Source: Pedobacter sp. KBW06
Lineage (GTDB): Bacteria > Bacteroidota > Bacteroidia > Sphingobacteriales > Sphingobacteriaceae
Assembly: GCF_003852525.1 (NCBI RefSeq)
Contig: NZ_QAJL01000005.1
Span: forward strand, 755,230-819,229
Direction of reading: 5' to 3'
Length of the DNA stretch: 64,000 nt
A program made the position numbers and the translations under genes. Shown here piece after piece: positions 18,975 to 27,881 of this stretch (its first letter is position 1; the number at the start of each line of letters is the position of its first letter). The notes beneath the pieces are model-generated. The model had not been told where the DNA came from, did no database searches, and saw nothing but the letters and a program-made list of their open reading frames with translations.

Positions 18975-19377
18975 GCTCAGATTCGTCAATTGGGAGGTCA
19001 TTAATGCTGGCATAACGTTTTTCCATTAAGCCCTCTTCATTAAACTCCCAATTTTCGTTTCCATAGGCCCTGAACCATTGCCCCTGCTGATCCTGCCATT
19101 CATATTCAAAGCGCACGGCAATTCTGTTGCCGGTATACGCCCACAATTCTTTTTTCAGCTTATAATTCAGCTCTTTTTCCCATTTCCCTTTCAGGAATTC
19201 CTGAACTGCTGTACGCCCGTTCACAAACGTATCGCGGTTCCTCCATTCGGTATCTAAAGAATACGCCAGAGAAATGCGTTGAGGGTCCTGCGAATTCCAG
19301 GCGTCTTCGGCAAGCTGAACCTTTTGAATCGCTGTTTCAAGGGTAAACGGGGGGAGCGGATATTTCTTTTCCATCAT
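18964..19377 (-). CDS. DUF1348 / nuclear transport factor 2-like protein
   Basis: A 137-residue protein of the DUF1348 family (SnoaL/NTF2-like fold). Family features visible are AEDAWNSQDP, TEWRNRDTFVNGR, the FLKGKWEKEL helix and RFEYEWQDQQGQWFRAYGNE, ending in the conserved NWEFNEEGLMEKRYASINDLPI segment. NTF2-like folds make a conical pocket that binds or converts small molecules; no catalytic function is known to me for this family. An ATG at 19374 just inside the chosen start is an equally possible start. It stands alone between converging and co-oriented genes. Confidence 0.88.
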   Translation of the reverse strand: MMEKKYPLPPFTLETAIQKVQLAEDAWNSQDPQRISLAYSLDTEWRNRDTFVNGRTAVQEFLKGKWEKELNYKLKKELWAYTGNRIAVRFEYEWQDQQGQWFRAYGNENWEFNEEGLMEKRYASINDLPIDESERRL

Positions 19378-19453
19378 GATTTGTGCTTTATTTAAGACAA
19401 AAATACAAGCGTGATATCCTTTTTAAAAACGATTAAAAGCGATGCAAGGCATC

Positions 19454-20689
19454 TTAATTAGTGATGGAGGAAGGGCTCCGCTTTTCTTTCGCTTTGCGGA
19501 GAAAACGGAAAAGCAAAAAGCCGATCAGCAAGGCTATAAAGCCCTGGATCATCACGGTATCAGGTGTTCCGATCAATTGAGACAGAGTTCCGATCAGCAG
19601 TCCGCCTAAAGGCTGCATTCCAAAAAATGCCATCGCATAAAAGCTGATCACCCTTCCCCGCATCGCCGGATCTACCGTCGTTTGTATGAGGGTATTGCTG
19701 ATCGTGATCTGCGACATCATGCCGAAGCCTGATATTGCGGCGAAGACCAGTGCAACCGGATAATAAGTACTGTGTGAAAACAAAACCAGCCCGGCACCAA
19801 ACACCAGGGTGCTGATCGCCAGGATTCTCCTCAGGTTTCTGCCGGGTTTAAGAGAGGCCAGAAAAATTGCACCGGAAAAAGCACCGAGCCCAATTACACT
19901 GTCGATCACCCCAAATGTAGATGCCGTGCCTTTGAAGATGTCCTTCGCATACACCGGAATCAGGGTGCTGAATGGCAAGACAAAAAGGCTGATCAATGCC
20001 AGCATGAGGAGCACATAAAAGATGGAGGGTGTCTTTCTGATGTATTGAAAACCCTCTTTAAGTTCTCCAAAAATGTTCTTTGGATGAGGTGTCGCTATAA
20101 ATTTCGGCAGGCGCATCATCAGTAAGGAACCGATTACAGCGATAAAACTGAAGGCATTTAGCCCAAAACAAATGTCTTCCCCAAATTTCTCCAGGGCCAG
20201 TCCGGCCAGTCCCGGCCCGATCAGCCGGGAAAGGTTCACCATAGAAGAATTCAAAGCCAGTGCATTGGGCAGGTCGGCCTTATTTTCTACCATTTCATAA
20301 ACAAGAGATTGTCTTGCCGGCACATCAAAAGCATTGATGATGCCGAGCATGGCACTTAAAGCAATGATCTCCCAAACAGAATAGTCCTTAAAAAAAATCA
20401 GCAAGGTCAAAAGCACCGCCTGCAGCATCGAAGCGACCTGAGTGAGCAGTAAGAGCTTATAGCGGTTATAACGGTCTGCGGCTACCCCACCCAGAAAAGA
20501 GAACACAAAAGATGGGAATAAGCTGGCAAAGAGTGTCAGTCCAAGCATAAAGTTAGAATGGGTTTTCTCATAGATCACCCAGCTGACTGCCGTTTTTTGC
20601 ATCCAGGTCCCAATCAGGGACACGGATTGCCCGGTAAAATACAATCGGTAATTGCGACTCTTAAATGCGTTGAAAGTACTTATATCCAT
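19454..20689 (-). CDS. MFS exporter, EntS-like (MFS_3)
   Basis: A 411-residue major facilitator with 12 predicted helices. The N-terminus (FKSRNYRLYFTGQSVSLIGTWMQKTAVSWVIY) and the loop GGVAADRYNRYKLLL (motif A) are typical of the MFS_3 group that includes the enterobactin exporter EntS. The FDVPARQSLVYEMV and NSSMVNLSRLIGPGLAG segments after TM4 are also characteristic. Such proteins export small molecules including siderophores and drugs. No siderophore synthesis gene is adjacent, so the substrate is open. It is monocistronic, with a 259-bp gap upstream in which I see no gene. Confidence 0.9.
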   Translation of the reverse strand: MDISTFNAFKSRNYRLYFTGQSVSLIGTWMQKTAVSWVIYEKTHSNFMLGLTLFASLFPSFVFSFLGGVAADRYNRYKLLLLTQVASMLQAVLLTLLIFFKDYSVWEIIALSAMLGIINAFDVPARQSLVYEMVENKADLPNALALNSSMVNLSRLIGPGLAGLALEKFGEDICFGLNAFSFIAVIGSLLMMRLPKFIATPHPKNIFGELKEGFQYIRKTPSIFYVLLMLALISLFVLPFSTLIPVYAKDIFKGTASTFGVIDSVIGLGAFSGAIFLASLKPGRNLRRILAISTLVFGAGLVLFSHSTYYPVALVFAAISGFGMMSQITISNTLIQTTVDPAMRGRVISFYAMAFFGMQPLGGLLIGTLSQLIGTPDTVMIQGFIALLIGFLLFRFLRKAKEKRSPSSITN

Positions 20690-20948
20690 AATAATTTGCC
20701 CCCGAAAGGACCGAAAGAATTCATGTAAAGGCAGATCCGGAATCGTCGCAGAAATTGAGCCAGAATCCCTTGTTCCAGAAAGATCATGAAATTATTACCC
20801 GGGGAAACCGGAAGTCTTCCATTCCAGAAATCAGAAAAGACATAAAATTGCCCTTAAGGAAAAATTCAATTCCCCCTCATCATAAAATTTCTCTTTGCCC
20901 GGAGGAAACAAAACGTATCTTCGTTTTTATATTAAATACCGAACACCA

Positions 20949-21728
20949 ATGCGCTCCATGAAAAATTACCTGTACCTATTGATTATATTGTTGTGCGCTT
21001 GTAAAAAGCCATTAAAAGTAACGGTAATCAGCGATGTCAGTGCAGGTCCAAACACCATTATTTTTGACGAAAGAGATACGCTGGTGACGAATAAACCGAT
21101 TGATACAATTTTATTGTCGCCATTCAAAAAACATGTTTTTACGGTCAACAATTCAAAGCCTCAGGACTTCTTTCTAAGGGATACGGAAGGAATCCTAAAC
21201 CTGGCAAAAAAGGATTTTGTGGTGGTCGCAATAAAATACGAGAACGAAGGAGGAACGGAATATAGGTTCCCCGGGTCCTTCACCATGGACAGCTATGTTT
21301 TGATTGATTCCTTTATCGTATGCGACAAAGCATTCGAGGTCAATCTTAAAACAACGTTAAAAGCCATTGTCGACTCAGCAAAAGTTAGAAAAAACGGCAA
21401 TTACTATCCTCTTCTTGATCAAAAATTTTCCCCTGACAGAGAGGTATATGATGGTACGGAAGAAGTAAATGGTTTCAAAAAAATTGGAAACAATACACTA
21501 TTTATTAAAAAATTCTGGGACTATAATCTCGGTGATTCTATACCTGAAGAGATCAAAGTCAAGGTCAGAAAAAGCGACCTGAAGTATAAGGAAAGTCTAA
21601 AGAAAACCTTTATCACCTTCGCTGAAGATTTTTTATTCATGGCAAAAATGTCTAAGAAGACTTATGCAGTAGTGGATGTCCGGGATTTATTAAAAGGTAA
21701 AGATGAAAACAATAAAAAACTCAGATAA
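20949..21728 (+). CDS. Hypothetical lipoprotein
   Basis: About 259 residues from the ATG at 20949 (MRSMKNYLYLL); the ATG at 20958 is equally plausible, while the longer frame from 20895 adds an unlikely leader. The signal LLCAC is a lipobox. The mature part is charged, appears mostly beta, and has no family I recognise. Upstream, a TTTG at about 20894 and a TATCTTCG some 18 bp later approximate a Bacteroidota promoter. The next gene begins 42 bp downstream in the same direction. An envelope role is the only safe inference. Confidence 0.7.
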   Translation: MRSMKNYLYLLIILLCACKKPLKVTVISDVSAGPNTIIFDERDTLVTNKPIDTILLSPFKKHVFTVNNSKPQDFFLRDTEGILNLAKKDFVVVAIKYENEGGTEYRFPGSFTMDSYVLIDSFIVCDKAFEVNLKTTLKAIVDSAKVRKNGNYYPLLDQKFSPDREVYDGTEEVNGFKKIGNNTLFIKKFWDYNLGDSIPEEIKVKVRKSDLKYKESLKKTFITFAEDFLFMAKMSKKTYAVVDVRDLLKGKDENNKKLR

Positions 21729-21770
21729 AGCTTAAATTGCAACGTTATCCCGATCAGTTCACAACTGATC

Positions 21771-22892
21771 ATGCCCTTAGAGAAAAGCACCATGACTGAT
21801 CATCTTCAAAATCAATTTTCGGAAATAAAGAAAGCCTACCACAGTATCAAAAAGGAAACGGAAAACAAGGTGGATTTCTGGTTCTGGGCGGCAGATATCC
21901 TGCATAGCCTTGAGCCCTTCTACTTCGAAGAGCACCGGTATAAAAAAGCAAAGAAATTAAAGGAAGAACCCGCCGACAAATCCAATAAATTCCATTATGG
22001 TGTAAACCACTTAAATGAAGTGATCCTGATCCGTGAATATACCGGCCTCAAAAGAGAACTCTATTATGAGACTTTTTACCACAGAGAAAGCAACAAAATT
22101 GAAACTTATTATTTTGATTACTGGGAAGACAAAAAACTCCATAATTTAACGGTATACCACTATGAGGATACACAGTTAAGGCATCATGTTCAGCTCACAG
22201 CCGATGGCTGGCATGCCTGTGATTACCATTATGACCAGGGTAAACTGACTAAAAAGCTCATGAAGACCTCGCCGGAGGCTGATTATGTTCCTGAAGACCG
22301 GACATTTGAATACAACTACGATCAGTTTGGCATCTTAAGCACAATTAATGAAGGCACACATTTTTACTATAGAAAGGCAGATCAAAAAATCACGTTCCCG
22401 CAATTGACGGAGCTCGTCATGGAAAAACTCTTTGAACTGATCAAAAAGAACCTTTTTTTGCACAAACCACAGGAAGAATTGTTTTGCATTTACCTCAATT
22501 ATGGGAACGAAGCACTCTTCCCTCCTTCGCTTGCCATGGGAACGGAAGAAGAACGTAAAAAATGGCTTACTGAACATGGTAAAAGGGCCAAATGGCTGAT
22601 ATGGAACCCCGCAGATTACCGCATAGACCATGAACTGGAAATGGATCAGGAAAGCAGGAACCTCTTTGAATTGTACAATCAGGAAACGGAAATGCAAAAC
22701 AAATCCAGCCTTGCAAAAAAAGCAATTGCCGGGGTTGCACTGAGACTCAAAGGGTGCCTTCCGGAGTTCAACCTCCGTCAAACACCTGATTTTGTGATCG
22801 TTGCTTCGGATTATGAAATGGCAGATTTAAAGAAAAACTTCAAACTCATCAACCCCGAACGATTTGAAGAATTCAAGAATGAACTTCCCTGA
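21771..22892 (+). CDS. Hypothetical protein with YD-like segments, paired with DUF4269
   Basis: A 373-residue soluble protein; a second in-frame ATG at 21792 (MTDHLQ) could be the true start. Residues about 60-200 contain tyrosine-rich hairpin-like strands (YHYEDTQLR, CDYHYDQGKL, FEYNYDQFG) reminiscent of YD/RHS-type beta repeats. The C-terminal third is helical with charged stretches. There is no signal peptide. The stop is only 2 bp before the DUF4269 gene, so the two are almost certainly co-translated. The function is not recognisable. Confidence 0.75.
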   Translation: MPLEKSTMTDHLQNQFSEIKKAYHSIKKETENKVDFWFWAADILHSLEPFYFEEHRYKKAKKLKEEPADKSNKFHYGVNHLNEVILIREYTGLKRELYYETFYHRESNKIETYYFDYWEDKKLHNLTVYHYEDTQLRHHVQLTADGWHACDYHYDQGKLTKKLMKTSPEADYVPEDRTFEYNYDQFGILSTINEGTHFYYRKADQKITFPQLTELVMEKLFELIKKNLFLHKPQEELFCIYLNYGNEALFPPSLAMGTEEERKKWLTEHGKRAKWLIWNPADYRIDHELEMDQESRNLFELYNQETEMQNKSSLAKKAIAGVALRLKGCLPEFNLRQTPDFVIVASDYEMADLKKNFKLINPERFEEFKNELP

Positions 22893-22894
22893 TC

Positions 22895-23443
22895 ATGAAA
22901 AAATTTGATTCCATCGACCATCTTGCCAATGGTACCCTAAGACAGCAGGATGCCTATCATACGCTGAAAACGCAGCAGGTATTGGAAAAGTTAAAAAGCT
23001 TTGATCCAATTCTTGCGGGAACTATTCCTATTGATATTGCAATCGCCAGCAGCGACCTTGATGTGATTTGCTGTTATGAAGATGTACAACATTTTAAAGC
23101 ACAGCTGGAACATCATTTTTCCGGATACGCGGGCTTCAAACTGAAAGAAAGGCGCATCAACGAAGTCCACTCTGTTGTCGCCAACTTCCACATCAACAAC
23201 TGGCCGGTAGAGATTTTCGGGCAGAACAAACCAACCAGAAAGCAAAATGCTTACCTCCATATGCTGGTAGAATACAGGTTCCTGATCAGTCAGGGAGAGG
23301 CGTTCAGAACATTAATTGTTCATTTAAAAGAACAAGGCATGAAAACGGAACCTGCATTCGCAAAAGCTTTGGGAATCAACGGTGATCCCTATATAGAATT
23401 ACTAAAGTTAAGTGTTGCTGATGATGAGCCTCAGGCACCATGA
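22895..23443 (+). CDS. DUF4269 protein with nucleotidyltransferase-like fold
   Basis: A 182-residue DUF4269 protein. The segment AGTIPIDIAIASSDLDVICCYED has the G-T...S-D-L-D-V pattern of the minimal nucleotidyltransferase fold, where the two aspartates coordinate metal. A third acidic region (WPVEIFGQ) and the C-terminal MLVEYRFLISQGEAF helix are family features. No activity has been assigned to DUF4269 as far as I know. It follows the 373-residue unknown by 2 bp, and the unit is convergent with the DUF6515 gene. This may be a housekeeping pair rather than a toxin module, since neither gene has the small size or overlap of a toxin-antitoxin pair. Confidence 0.85.
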   Translation: MKKFDSIDHLANGTLRQQDAYHTLKTQQVLEKLKSFDPILAGTIPIDIAIASSDLDVICCYEDVQHFKAQLEHHFSGYAGFKLKERRINEVHSVVANFHINNWPVEIFGQNKPTRKQNAYLHMLVEYRFLISQGEAFRTLIVHLKEQGMKTEPAFAKALGINGDPYIELLKLSVADDEPQAP

Positions 23444-23460
23444 AAAATATGATTCAGCCA

Positions 23461-24213
23461 TTAAAGACCCGAATTATCCAGTCCAATCACTTTATAGGTT
23501 ATTTTACCCCCATTCACCACTTCTTCATAATACACGCCGGCATCAGTCACATAATATCTTTCTCCTTTGATAAAGACTTCTCTGGAACTCTCAGGTAAGG
23601 TATCTACCACATCGCCCACCTGAACACCACGATCCTTAGGATCTGAACTATTGGAATCTGTATTCAAGACCCCATCTTTTCCGGCCACCACATACACAGA
23701 TTTCCCATCGGCTTTTTCCGCAATGCTGTAGTATACCCCTTTGTATTCATAATAGGTTTGTCCGTTGATCTGAACTTCTTTCGCATCGGAAGGGATACTC
23801 GGTACTTCGGCACCTACCGGAGGAACAACTACTTTATAGGTATTGTCATATTCCCTGTAGAATAATCCGCCGGAATAATAGAACTGATCCGGTCCAAAGA
23901 AGAAAGGATAATATCCGAATGGCAATACATTAATCCTAAGTCCTAGGTAAGGCCTGTAATAACTGCGATACCCGTAAAATGGTCTTCTGTAAATTCCAAA
24001 ACCAGGTCTGTAAATACGTGCAGACCTGCTGCCAATATAGCCTCCCCGGAATGCATGCCCTGTTGAAGGCCTGAAAGAGCCCCCTCCCCTGGAGAAACCA
24101 TGGCCCCCTCTTCCTCCACCATGTCTTTGGGCAAAAACAGTGTTAACTGTAGCTCCGCTCATCAGCACAATTGCCCCTGCAATGATCAGCGATTTAAACC
24201 ATGAAGTTTTCAT
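23461..24213 (-). CDS. DUF6515 secreted protein
   Basis: About 250 residues from the ATG at 24213 (MKTSWFKSL); the ATG at 24222 adds three residues. A signal peptide ends NTVFAQ. The mature N-terminus (about 30-95) is a low-complexity Gly/Arg/His/Tyr/Ser-rich stretch (HGGGRGGHGFSRGGGSFR, YRRPFYGYRSYYRPY). It is followed by a short hydrophobic FGYYPFFFG segment and two related repeats of the form EVQINGQTYYEYKGVYY and EVFIKGERYYVTDAGVYYEE. This layout is that of DUF6515 proteins. It is probably an envelope-associated structural protein. Its start faces the CocE-type hydrolase stop 105 bp away. Confidence 0.82.
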   Translation of the reverse strand: MKTSWFKSLIIAGAIVLMSGATVNTVFAQRHGGGRGGHGFSRGGGSFRPSTGHAFRGGYIGSRSARIYRPGFGIYRRPFYGYRSYYRPYLGLRINVLPFGYYPFFFGPDQFYYSGGLFYREYDNTYKVVVPPVGAEVPSIPSDAKEVQINGQTYYEYKGVYYSIAEKADGKSVYVVAGKDGVLNTDSNSSDPKDRGVQVGDVVDTLPESSREVFIKGERYYVTDAGVYYEEVVNGGKITYKVIGLDNSGL

Positions 24214-24317
24214 ATCTATCAATTTAGCTATATGACGAAAGGGAAATGAAAAGGATTATTTCAAAGTTCAGAATAATGAAATGCTGATACAAGGATGACA
24301 AAAGTTGATGTTAACCA

Positions 24318-26147
24318 TCATTCTGCAACGGACAATCTGATACTGGAAGGATATTGTTCAGAAGTATAGATCCTTTGTGTTGCTTTTTGATAATCATCTG
24401 CTCTTGCCTTAAAAATATTAGGAACAAAGCGCTGGGGATTGCGGTCGTATAGCGGAAACCAGCTGCTTTGAACCTGCACCATTATTTTATGCCCCTTTTT
24501 AAAAACATGGTTAATTTGATGAAGATCGATCGGGTACCGCGCTACTTTATATGGTACAATGGCCTGGGGGTGTTGAAAGCCATTGCGGTACCTGCCTCTT
24601 AGAATTTCGCTCGCGATCATCAGTTCATAGCCTCCCATCGCTGGCTCGTCCTTGTAATCCTCAGGATAAACGTCAATCAGCTTAACAATCCAGTCTGCAT
24701 CTGTTCCCGAAGTAGCCGCATATAGGTTTGCCAATATCTTTCCCGACACGGTAAGGTCTGTCCCAAGTGGTTCTGTTTCAAAGCTGACCACATCAGGCCT
24801 GTCTTTCACAAAACGCTGGTCTTCAGTCAGCCATGAACTCCAGCGCGACCCCCGCTGAAAAGTCGCTTCGATAGGCCGGGGCCGGTAAGGAACCGGATGT
24901 GCCGGATCGGACAGGTAAGCAACATATGGCGCTGCAGCTTCCTGAGGTCTTTCAAAGGAGAGCTTTCCGCCGGTATGAAGGTAAATGTCCCTGGTGGTCA
25001 CATCAGCTGTAGGCCATTCTGAATATGTTTTCCAGGTATTACTTCCAGTTTGGTAAGTGATGGCTTTTGGAAACCGGCCATCCCCTTTTCTTTTCAGATG
25101 ATAAGCAAACCAGGGCGCCTGAATTTCTCTGCGGAATTTATCACTGGTAGCGCTGCCGAATTTTATATTTCCCAGACGATCACCTGCCCAATAGGCCCAT
25201 TGCCCATGATTCCAGGGACCGATAACGATGGTATTTTTCTTACCCGCTCCTTTATGCTCCAGTGTTTCATAGATCTTTAGCGGGCCATAAAAATCCTCCT
25301 GATCCCACCATCCGGCAACATTCATCACCTGCACATGTGAACTGTCCAGCTGATTTGCCAGAGCTTGTTTTTGCCAGAAAGCATCATAATCCGGATGTTG
25401 TACAAAATTATTCCATGTCGGGAGCTGATGATGCAGGTATTTGTCATTGATATTAGACAAGGGACCTAATTTCAAATACCAGTCATAGGTGTCATAAACC
25501 GGAAATGAAAAGGCCGTATCCGTTTTGGCGGCTTCCTGACTAAATACATATTCAAATCCATAGCTCAATCTGAAAGCCCCGTTGTGATGAAAGTCATCTC
25601 CCAGATACATATCTGCCGGAGAGGCCTGCTCAGAAACGGCTGCCAGCGCCGGGTGTGGTTTTACGGTCCCCATGATTGCAGTCCATCCGTCGTAAGAAGT
25701 ACCATACATGCCTACGCTCCCATTGTTGTTCTTTATATTTTTTAACAGCCAGTCGATCGTATCATAAGCATCAGTAGACTCATCAATTTCCCTGCTGTCT
25801 TTAGGATGAGCTGGCCGCATCATCACATACTTCCCTTCCGATTTGTACCGGCCGCGGATATCCTGATTCACGAAGATATATCCTTCCTGAGCCATAGACA
25901 TTATATAATCATTTTTACCAGGTGCTATAAACTGATCAGCGCCATAAGGCGTACGGCTCAGTAAAAAAGGCAAATTTTCGGTCATCACCTCAGGACGGTA
26001 GATTATGGTATGAAGCCTTGCACCGTCACGCATCCTGATCATCACTTCCTCCCGGATATAGGAAAGGTTTTGGGTTTCCTGTGCGCTAACAAAAAAGTAT
26101 AGGCTTATTAATGGGATGATCAGAAGAAATCGATATTGCTTTGTCAT
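24318..26147 (-). CDS. CocE/NonD family hydrolase (X-Pro dipeptidyl-peptidase S15-like), secreted
   Basis: A 609-residue alpha/beta hydrolase with a signal peptide (ending FFVSAQE). The nucleophile serine is in GMYGTSYDGWTA near residue 150. The catalytic His is in GPWNHGQWAY near residue 325, and the Asp should lie between them. The N-terminal signature VMIRMRDGARLHTIIYRP and the TRTPYG segment are typical. A C-terminal jelly-roll domain (X-Pro dipeptidyl-peptidase C-terminal type) occupies about 395-605. Family members cleave dipeptides after proline, beta-lactam or cocaine-type esters, or glutaryl-acylated compounds; the substrate here cannot be told. It is a single gene with a 76-bp gap to the unknown membrane protein upstream. 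Confidence 0.92.
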   Translation of the reverse strand: MTKQYRFLLIIPLISLYFFVSAQETQNLSYIREEVMIRMRDGARLHTIIYRPEVMTENLPFLLSRTPYGADQFIAPGKNDYIMSMAQEGYIFVNQDIRGRYKSEGKYVMMRPAHPKDSREIDESTDAYDTIDWLLKNIKNNNGSVGMYGTSYDGWTAIMGTVKPHPALAAVSEQASPADMYLGDDFHHNGAFRLSYGFEYVFSQEAAKTDTAFSFPVYDTYDWYLKLGPLSNINDKYLHHQLPTWNNFVQHPDYDAFWQKQALANQLDSSHVQVMNVAGWWDQEDFYGPLKIYETLEHKGAGKKNTIVIGPWNHGQWAYWAGDRLGNIKFGSATSDKFRREIQAPWFAYHLKRKGDGRFPKAITYQTGSNTWKTYSEWPTADVTTRDIYLHTGGKLSFERPQEAAAPYVAYLSDPAHPVPYRPRPIEATFQRGSRWSSWLTEDQRFVKDRPDVVSFETEPLGTDLTVSGKILANLYAATSGTDADWIVKLIDVYPEDYKDEPAMGGYELMIASEILRGRYRNGFQHPQAIVPYKVARYPIDLHQINHVFKKGHKIMVQVQSSWFPLYDRNPQRFVPNIFKARADDYQKATQRIYTSEQYPSSIRLSVAE

Positions 26148-26223
26148 GGATTTGAATGCTTATCTTTCTACAAGACAAGCTTACAATTGAAATGTTGCAG
26201 GAAAATAACCCTTTCAATCATTA

Positions 26224-26883
26224 CTAAGCAAATACCTTGATTTTTTTCTTATAAAATGTATGGAAAGACCTGATGTAAACACTGCTGAAATAGTACAAAA
26301 CCAGGCAAATGACTATTCTTGTATGATTGGTAATTTCAAAAAGGCTCTGCTGGCTTAAAAATAACAGGTAAAATACGACGCTAAGGAAACAGCCATACAA
26401 TCCAATCTTAAGTAAAAATACATTTTTCATCGATGGTTTGACTAAACTTCTATTTACAAAACCAATTCTATATAGGTAGACCAGAATTGGGTAAAACGCG
26501 ACAAGAAAAATCGAGTAGACCAAATAAACGGAATTAAATATACCGTTTGTTGTTTCAAAATAAAACAACAAACATAACAACAGCAATGAAATATTGTCAA
26601 ACGATTTGAACGTTTTAAGTTTGCAGGATATTTCTTCCATTAATGTTCTGCCAGCGCTTAGGTTGAGTTGTTCCAGGCAAATGCCTTCATTCATTCGGAT
26701 CTGCTCATGCCCGCCAAAAGTGTCATTTACAAGCTCAGGGAGCAGACGGAAATCAAATGGTTCTTCCTTTTCTTCCAGCATACTCAGTACATGGTCCTGC
26801 ATTTCATCATAAGTCTCTTTATATCTGGTCAGCCTAAAGATATACCGGCTTACTTCTTCTGATTGTTCTTTGCTTAGTTTCAT
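26224..26883 (-). CDS. Membrane protein co-encoded with the PadR regulator
   Basis: A 219-residue protein with a soluble N-terminal part of about 85 residues, followed by four predicted membrane helices (about 98-118, 120-142, 155-178, 185-207) and a basic tail. The soluble part (LSKEQSEEVSRYIFRLTRYKE) resembles the short cytoplasmic helical domain often encoded after PadR regulators in Bacteroidota. The ATG directly abuts the PadR stop codon (TAGATG), so the two genes form one translation unit. By analogy with PadR-linked membrane proteins it may be a target controlled by the regulator, but no transport or enzyme family is recognisable. Confidence 0.8.
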   Translation of the reverse strand: MKLSKEQSEEVSRYIFRLTRYKETYDEMQDHVLSMLEEKEEPFDFRLLPELVNDTFGGHEQIRMNEGICLEQLNLSAGRTLMEEISCKLKTFKSFDNISLLLLCLLFYFETTNGIFNSVYLVYSIFLVAFYPILVYLYRIGFVNRSLVKPSMKNVFLLKIGLYGCFLSVVFYLLFLSQQSLFEITNHTRIVICLVLYYFSSVYIRSFHTFYKKKIKVFA

Positions 26884-27222
26884 CTAATACGAGGGTTTAA
26901 GGTTGAGCAATAATTGTAGGTTTTGAATAAAATCCCTGGCTTCCTGCAATTTATTAACGACTTCTGCTTTTCCATCCTGAGACAGCGCATAGTATTTTCT
27001 CAGCCTGTTGTCTACCACTTCCGTTGAAGTTTCCAGTAACCCGGCTGCTTCCAGTTTATGGAGTGCAGGATATAGCGCCCCTTCTTTAAGCAATAACTCT
27101 CCCTGCGTGATGGACTTCACCTTCTGGGTAATTTCGTAGCCATACATGCGGTCATTCTCAGATAAAAGGTTGAGAATAATCGTTTGTAGCGTTCCTTTGA
27201 ATAATTCATTACTGATTGCCAT
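26884..27222 (-). CDS. PadR family transcriptional regulator
   Basis: A 112-residue PadR regulator. I start at ATG 27222 (MAISNELFKG); the alternative upstream codon at 27228 is a TTG inside the predicted -7 element. The winged helix is clear: GTLQTIILNLLSENDRMYGYEITQKVK, then LKEGALYPALHKLEAAGLLET and the wing VVDNRLRKYYALSQDGKA. A C-terminal helix supports dimerisation. It is a repressor by family habit, and a 31-bp operator lies immediately upstream. The gene is followed without gap by a membrane-protein gene that it probably controls. Confidence 0.93.
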   Translation of the reverse strand: MAISNELFKGTLQTIILNLLSENDRMYGYEITQKVKSITQGELLLKEGALYPALHKLEAAGLLETSTEVVDNRLRKYYALSQDGKAEVVNKLQEARDFIQNLQLLLNLKPSY

Positions 27223-27225
27223 ACT

Positions 27226-27233
27226 CAAATATA
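27226..27233 (-). promoter_or_regulatory. Bacteroidota -7 element for the padR operon
   Basis: On the minus strand the sequence reads TATATTTG, an exact match to TAnnTTTG, ending only 3 bp before the ATG at 27222. Transcription would then start at or within a few bases of the start codon, giving a nearly leaderless mRNA. No convincing TTG appears at the usual -33 distance. Confidence 0.55.
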
Positions 27234-27240
27234 GTATTTG

Positions 27241-27271
27241 TTTACATACATAGTATTCTTATGTATGTAAA
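27241..27271. promoter_or_regulatory. PadR operator, 31-bp inverted repeat
   Basis: TTTACATACATA at 27241-27252 is repeated exactly as its reverse complement at 27260-27271 across a 7-bp spacer. It sits 8 bp upstream of the padR -7 element, over the -33 region, which is the position expected for an autorepressor site. PadR proteins bind dyads of this size. Both arms are perfect, so chance is unlikely. Confidence 0.75.
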
Positions 27272-27376
27272 TAAATACTCATCCTTCTGCGCCTGGTTTC
27301 CTGCATCGGCTATTTTCTATAAGTGGGTCCCTATTCTCATAAAAAAGTCAGGATATCAATATCACTAGGAATTACA

Positions 27377-27386
27377 TTGTGCACAA
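27377..27386. promoter_or_regulatory. Candidate OhrR operator
   Basis: TTGTGCACAA is a perfect 10-bp palindrome 30 bp upstream of the ohrR start codon, in the 180-bp gap shared with the padR operon. OhrR usually controls its own gene and ohr through a dyad near the promoter. The palindrome is short and differs from operators known in other phyla, so it is only a candidate. Confidence 0.3.
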
Positions 27387-27415
27387 CCTAATTTTACAAA
27401 ATCAAATCAACAGCA

Positions 27416-27847
27416 ATGGAAAGTTTAAAACTTGAAAACCAGTTATGTTTCCCCGTCTATGCCTTATCCAGGCAAATCACAGCCCTATACCGGCCTCATC
27501 TGGAAGCACTTGAACTCACCTACCCTCAATATCTGGTGATGCTGGCACTTTGGGAACACGAAACCCTCAGCGTAAAACAGCTGGGTAAATTATTATGGCT
27601 GGACAGTGGCACCCTGACCCCATTGTTAAAACGCATGGAAGAGAACGGACTCTTGAGCAGAAACCGCTCCGAAGCAGACGAAAGGGTGGTCAACATCCGG
27701 ATTTCCGCTCAGGGAACTGCATTGAAGCAACAGGCCCTGAGCATTCCGGAGGCGATTAAAAATGCCCTGGAAACAGATGACGCGCAGCTGTTTCAACTGC
27801 GCGACCAGTTAAAACAAATCTTATCAGTAACGACTACCAATAAATAG
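27416..27847 (+). CDS. ohrR: MarR-family organic-hydroperoxide sensor OhrR
   Basis: A 143-residue MarR protein of the OhrR subgroup. The redox-sensing cysteine near the N-terminus is present in NQLCFPVYALSR (Cys 11), with the conserved tyrosine cluster (ALYRPHLEALELTYPQY). The winged helix follows: VKQLGKLLWLDSGTLTPLLKRMEENGLL and RSEADERVVNIRIS. In the family, oxidation of this cysteine by organic hydroperoxides releases the repressor from DNA. There is no second cysteine in the protein, so it should be of the one-Cys type. The ohr gene follows 34 bp later. Confidence 0.92.
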   Translation: MESLKLENQLCFPVYALSRQITALYRPHLEALELTYPQYLVMLALWEHETLSVKQLGKLLWLDSGTLTPLLKRMEENGLLSRNRSEADERVVNIRISAQGTALKQQALSIPEAIKNALETDDAQLFQLRDQLKQILSVTTTNK

Positions 27848-27881
27848 AACCCCTTTATTAATCCTTTAAAAAACAGATCAA

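Noticed and set aside
22895..23443. DUF4269 gene pair as a toxin-antitoxin system
   Set aside because: The partner protein is large (373 residues), lacks an antitoxin DNA-binding domain, and there is no overlap or autoregulatory palindrome.
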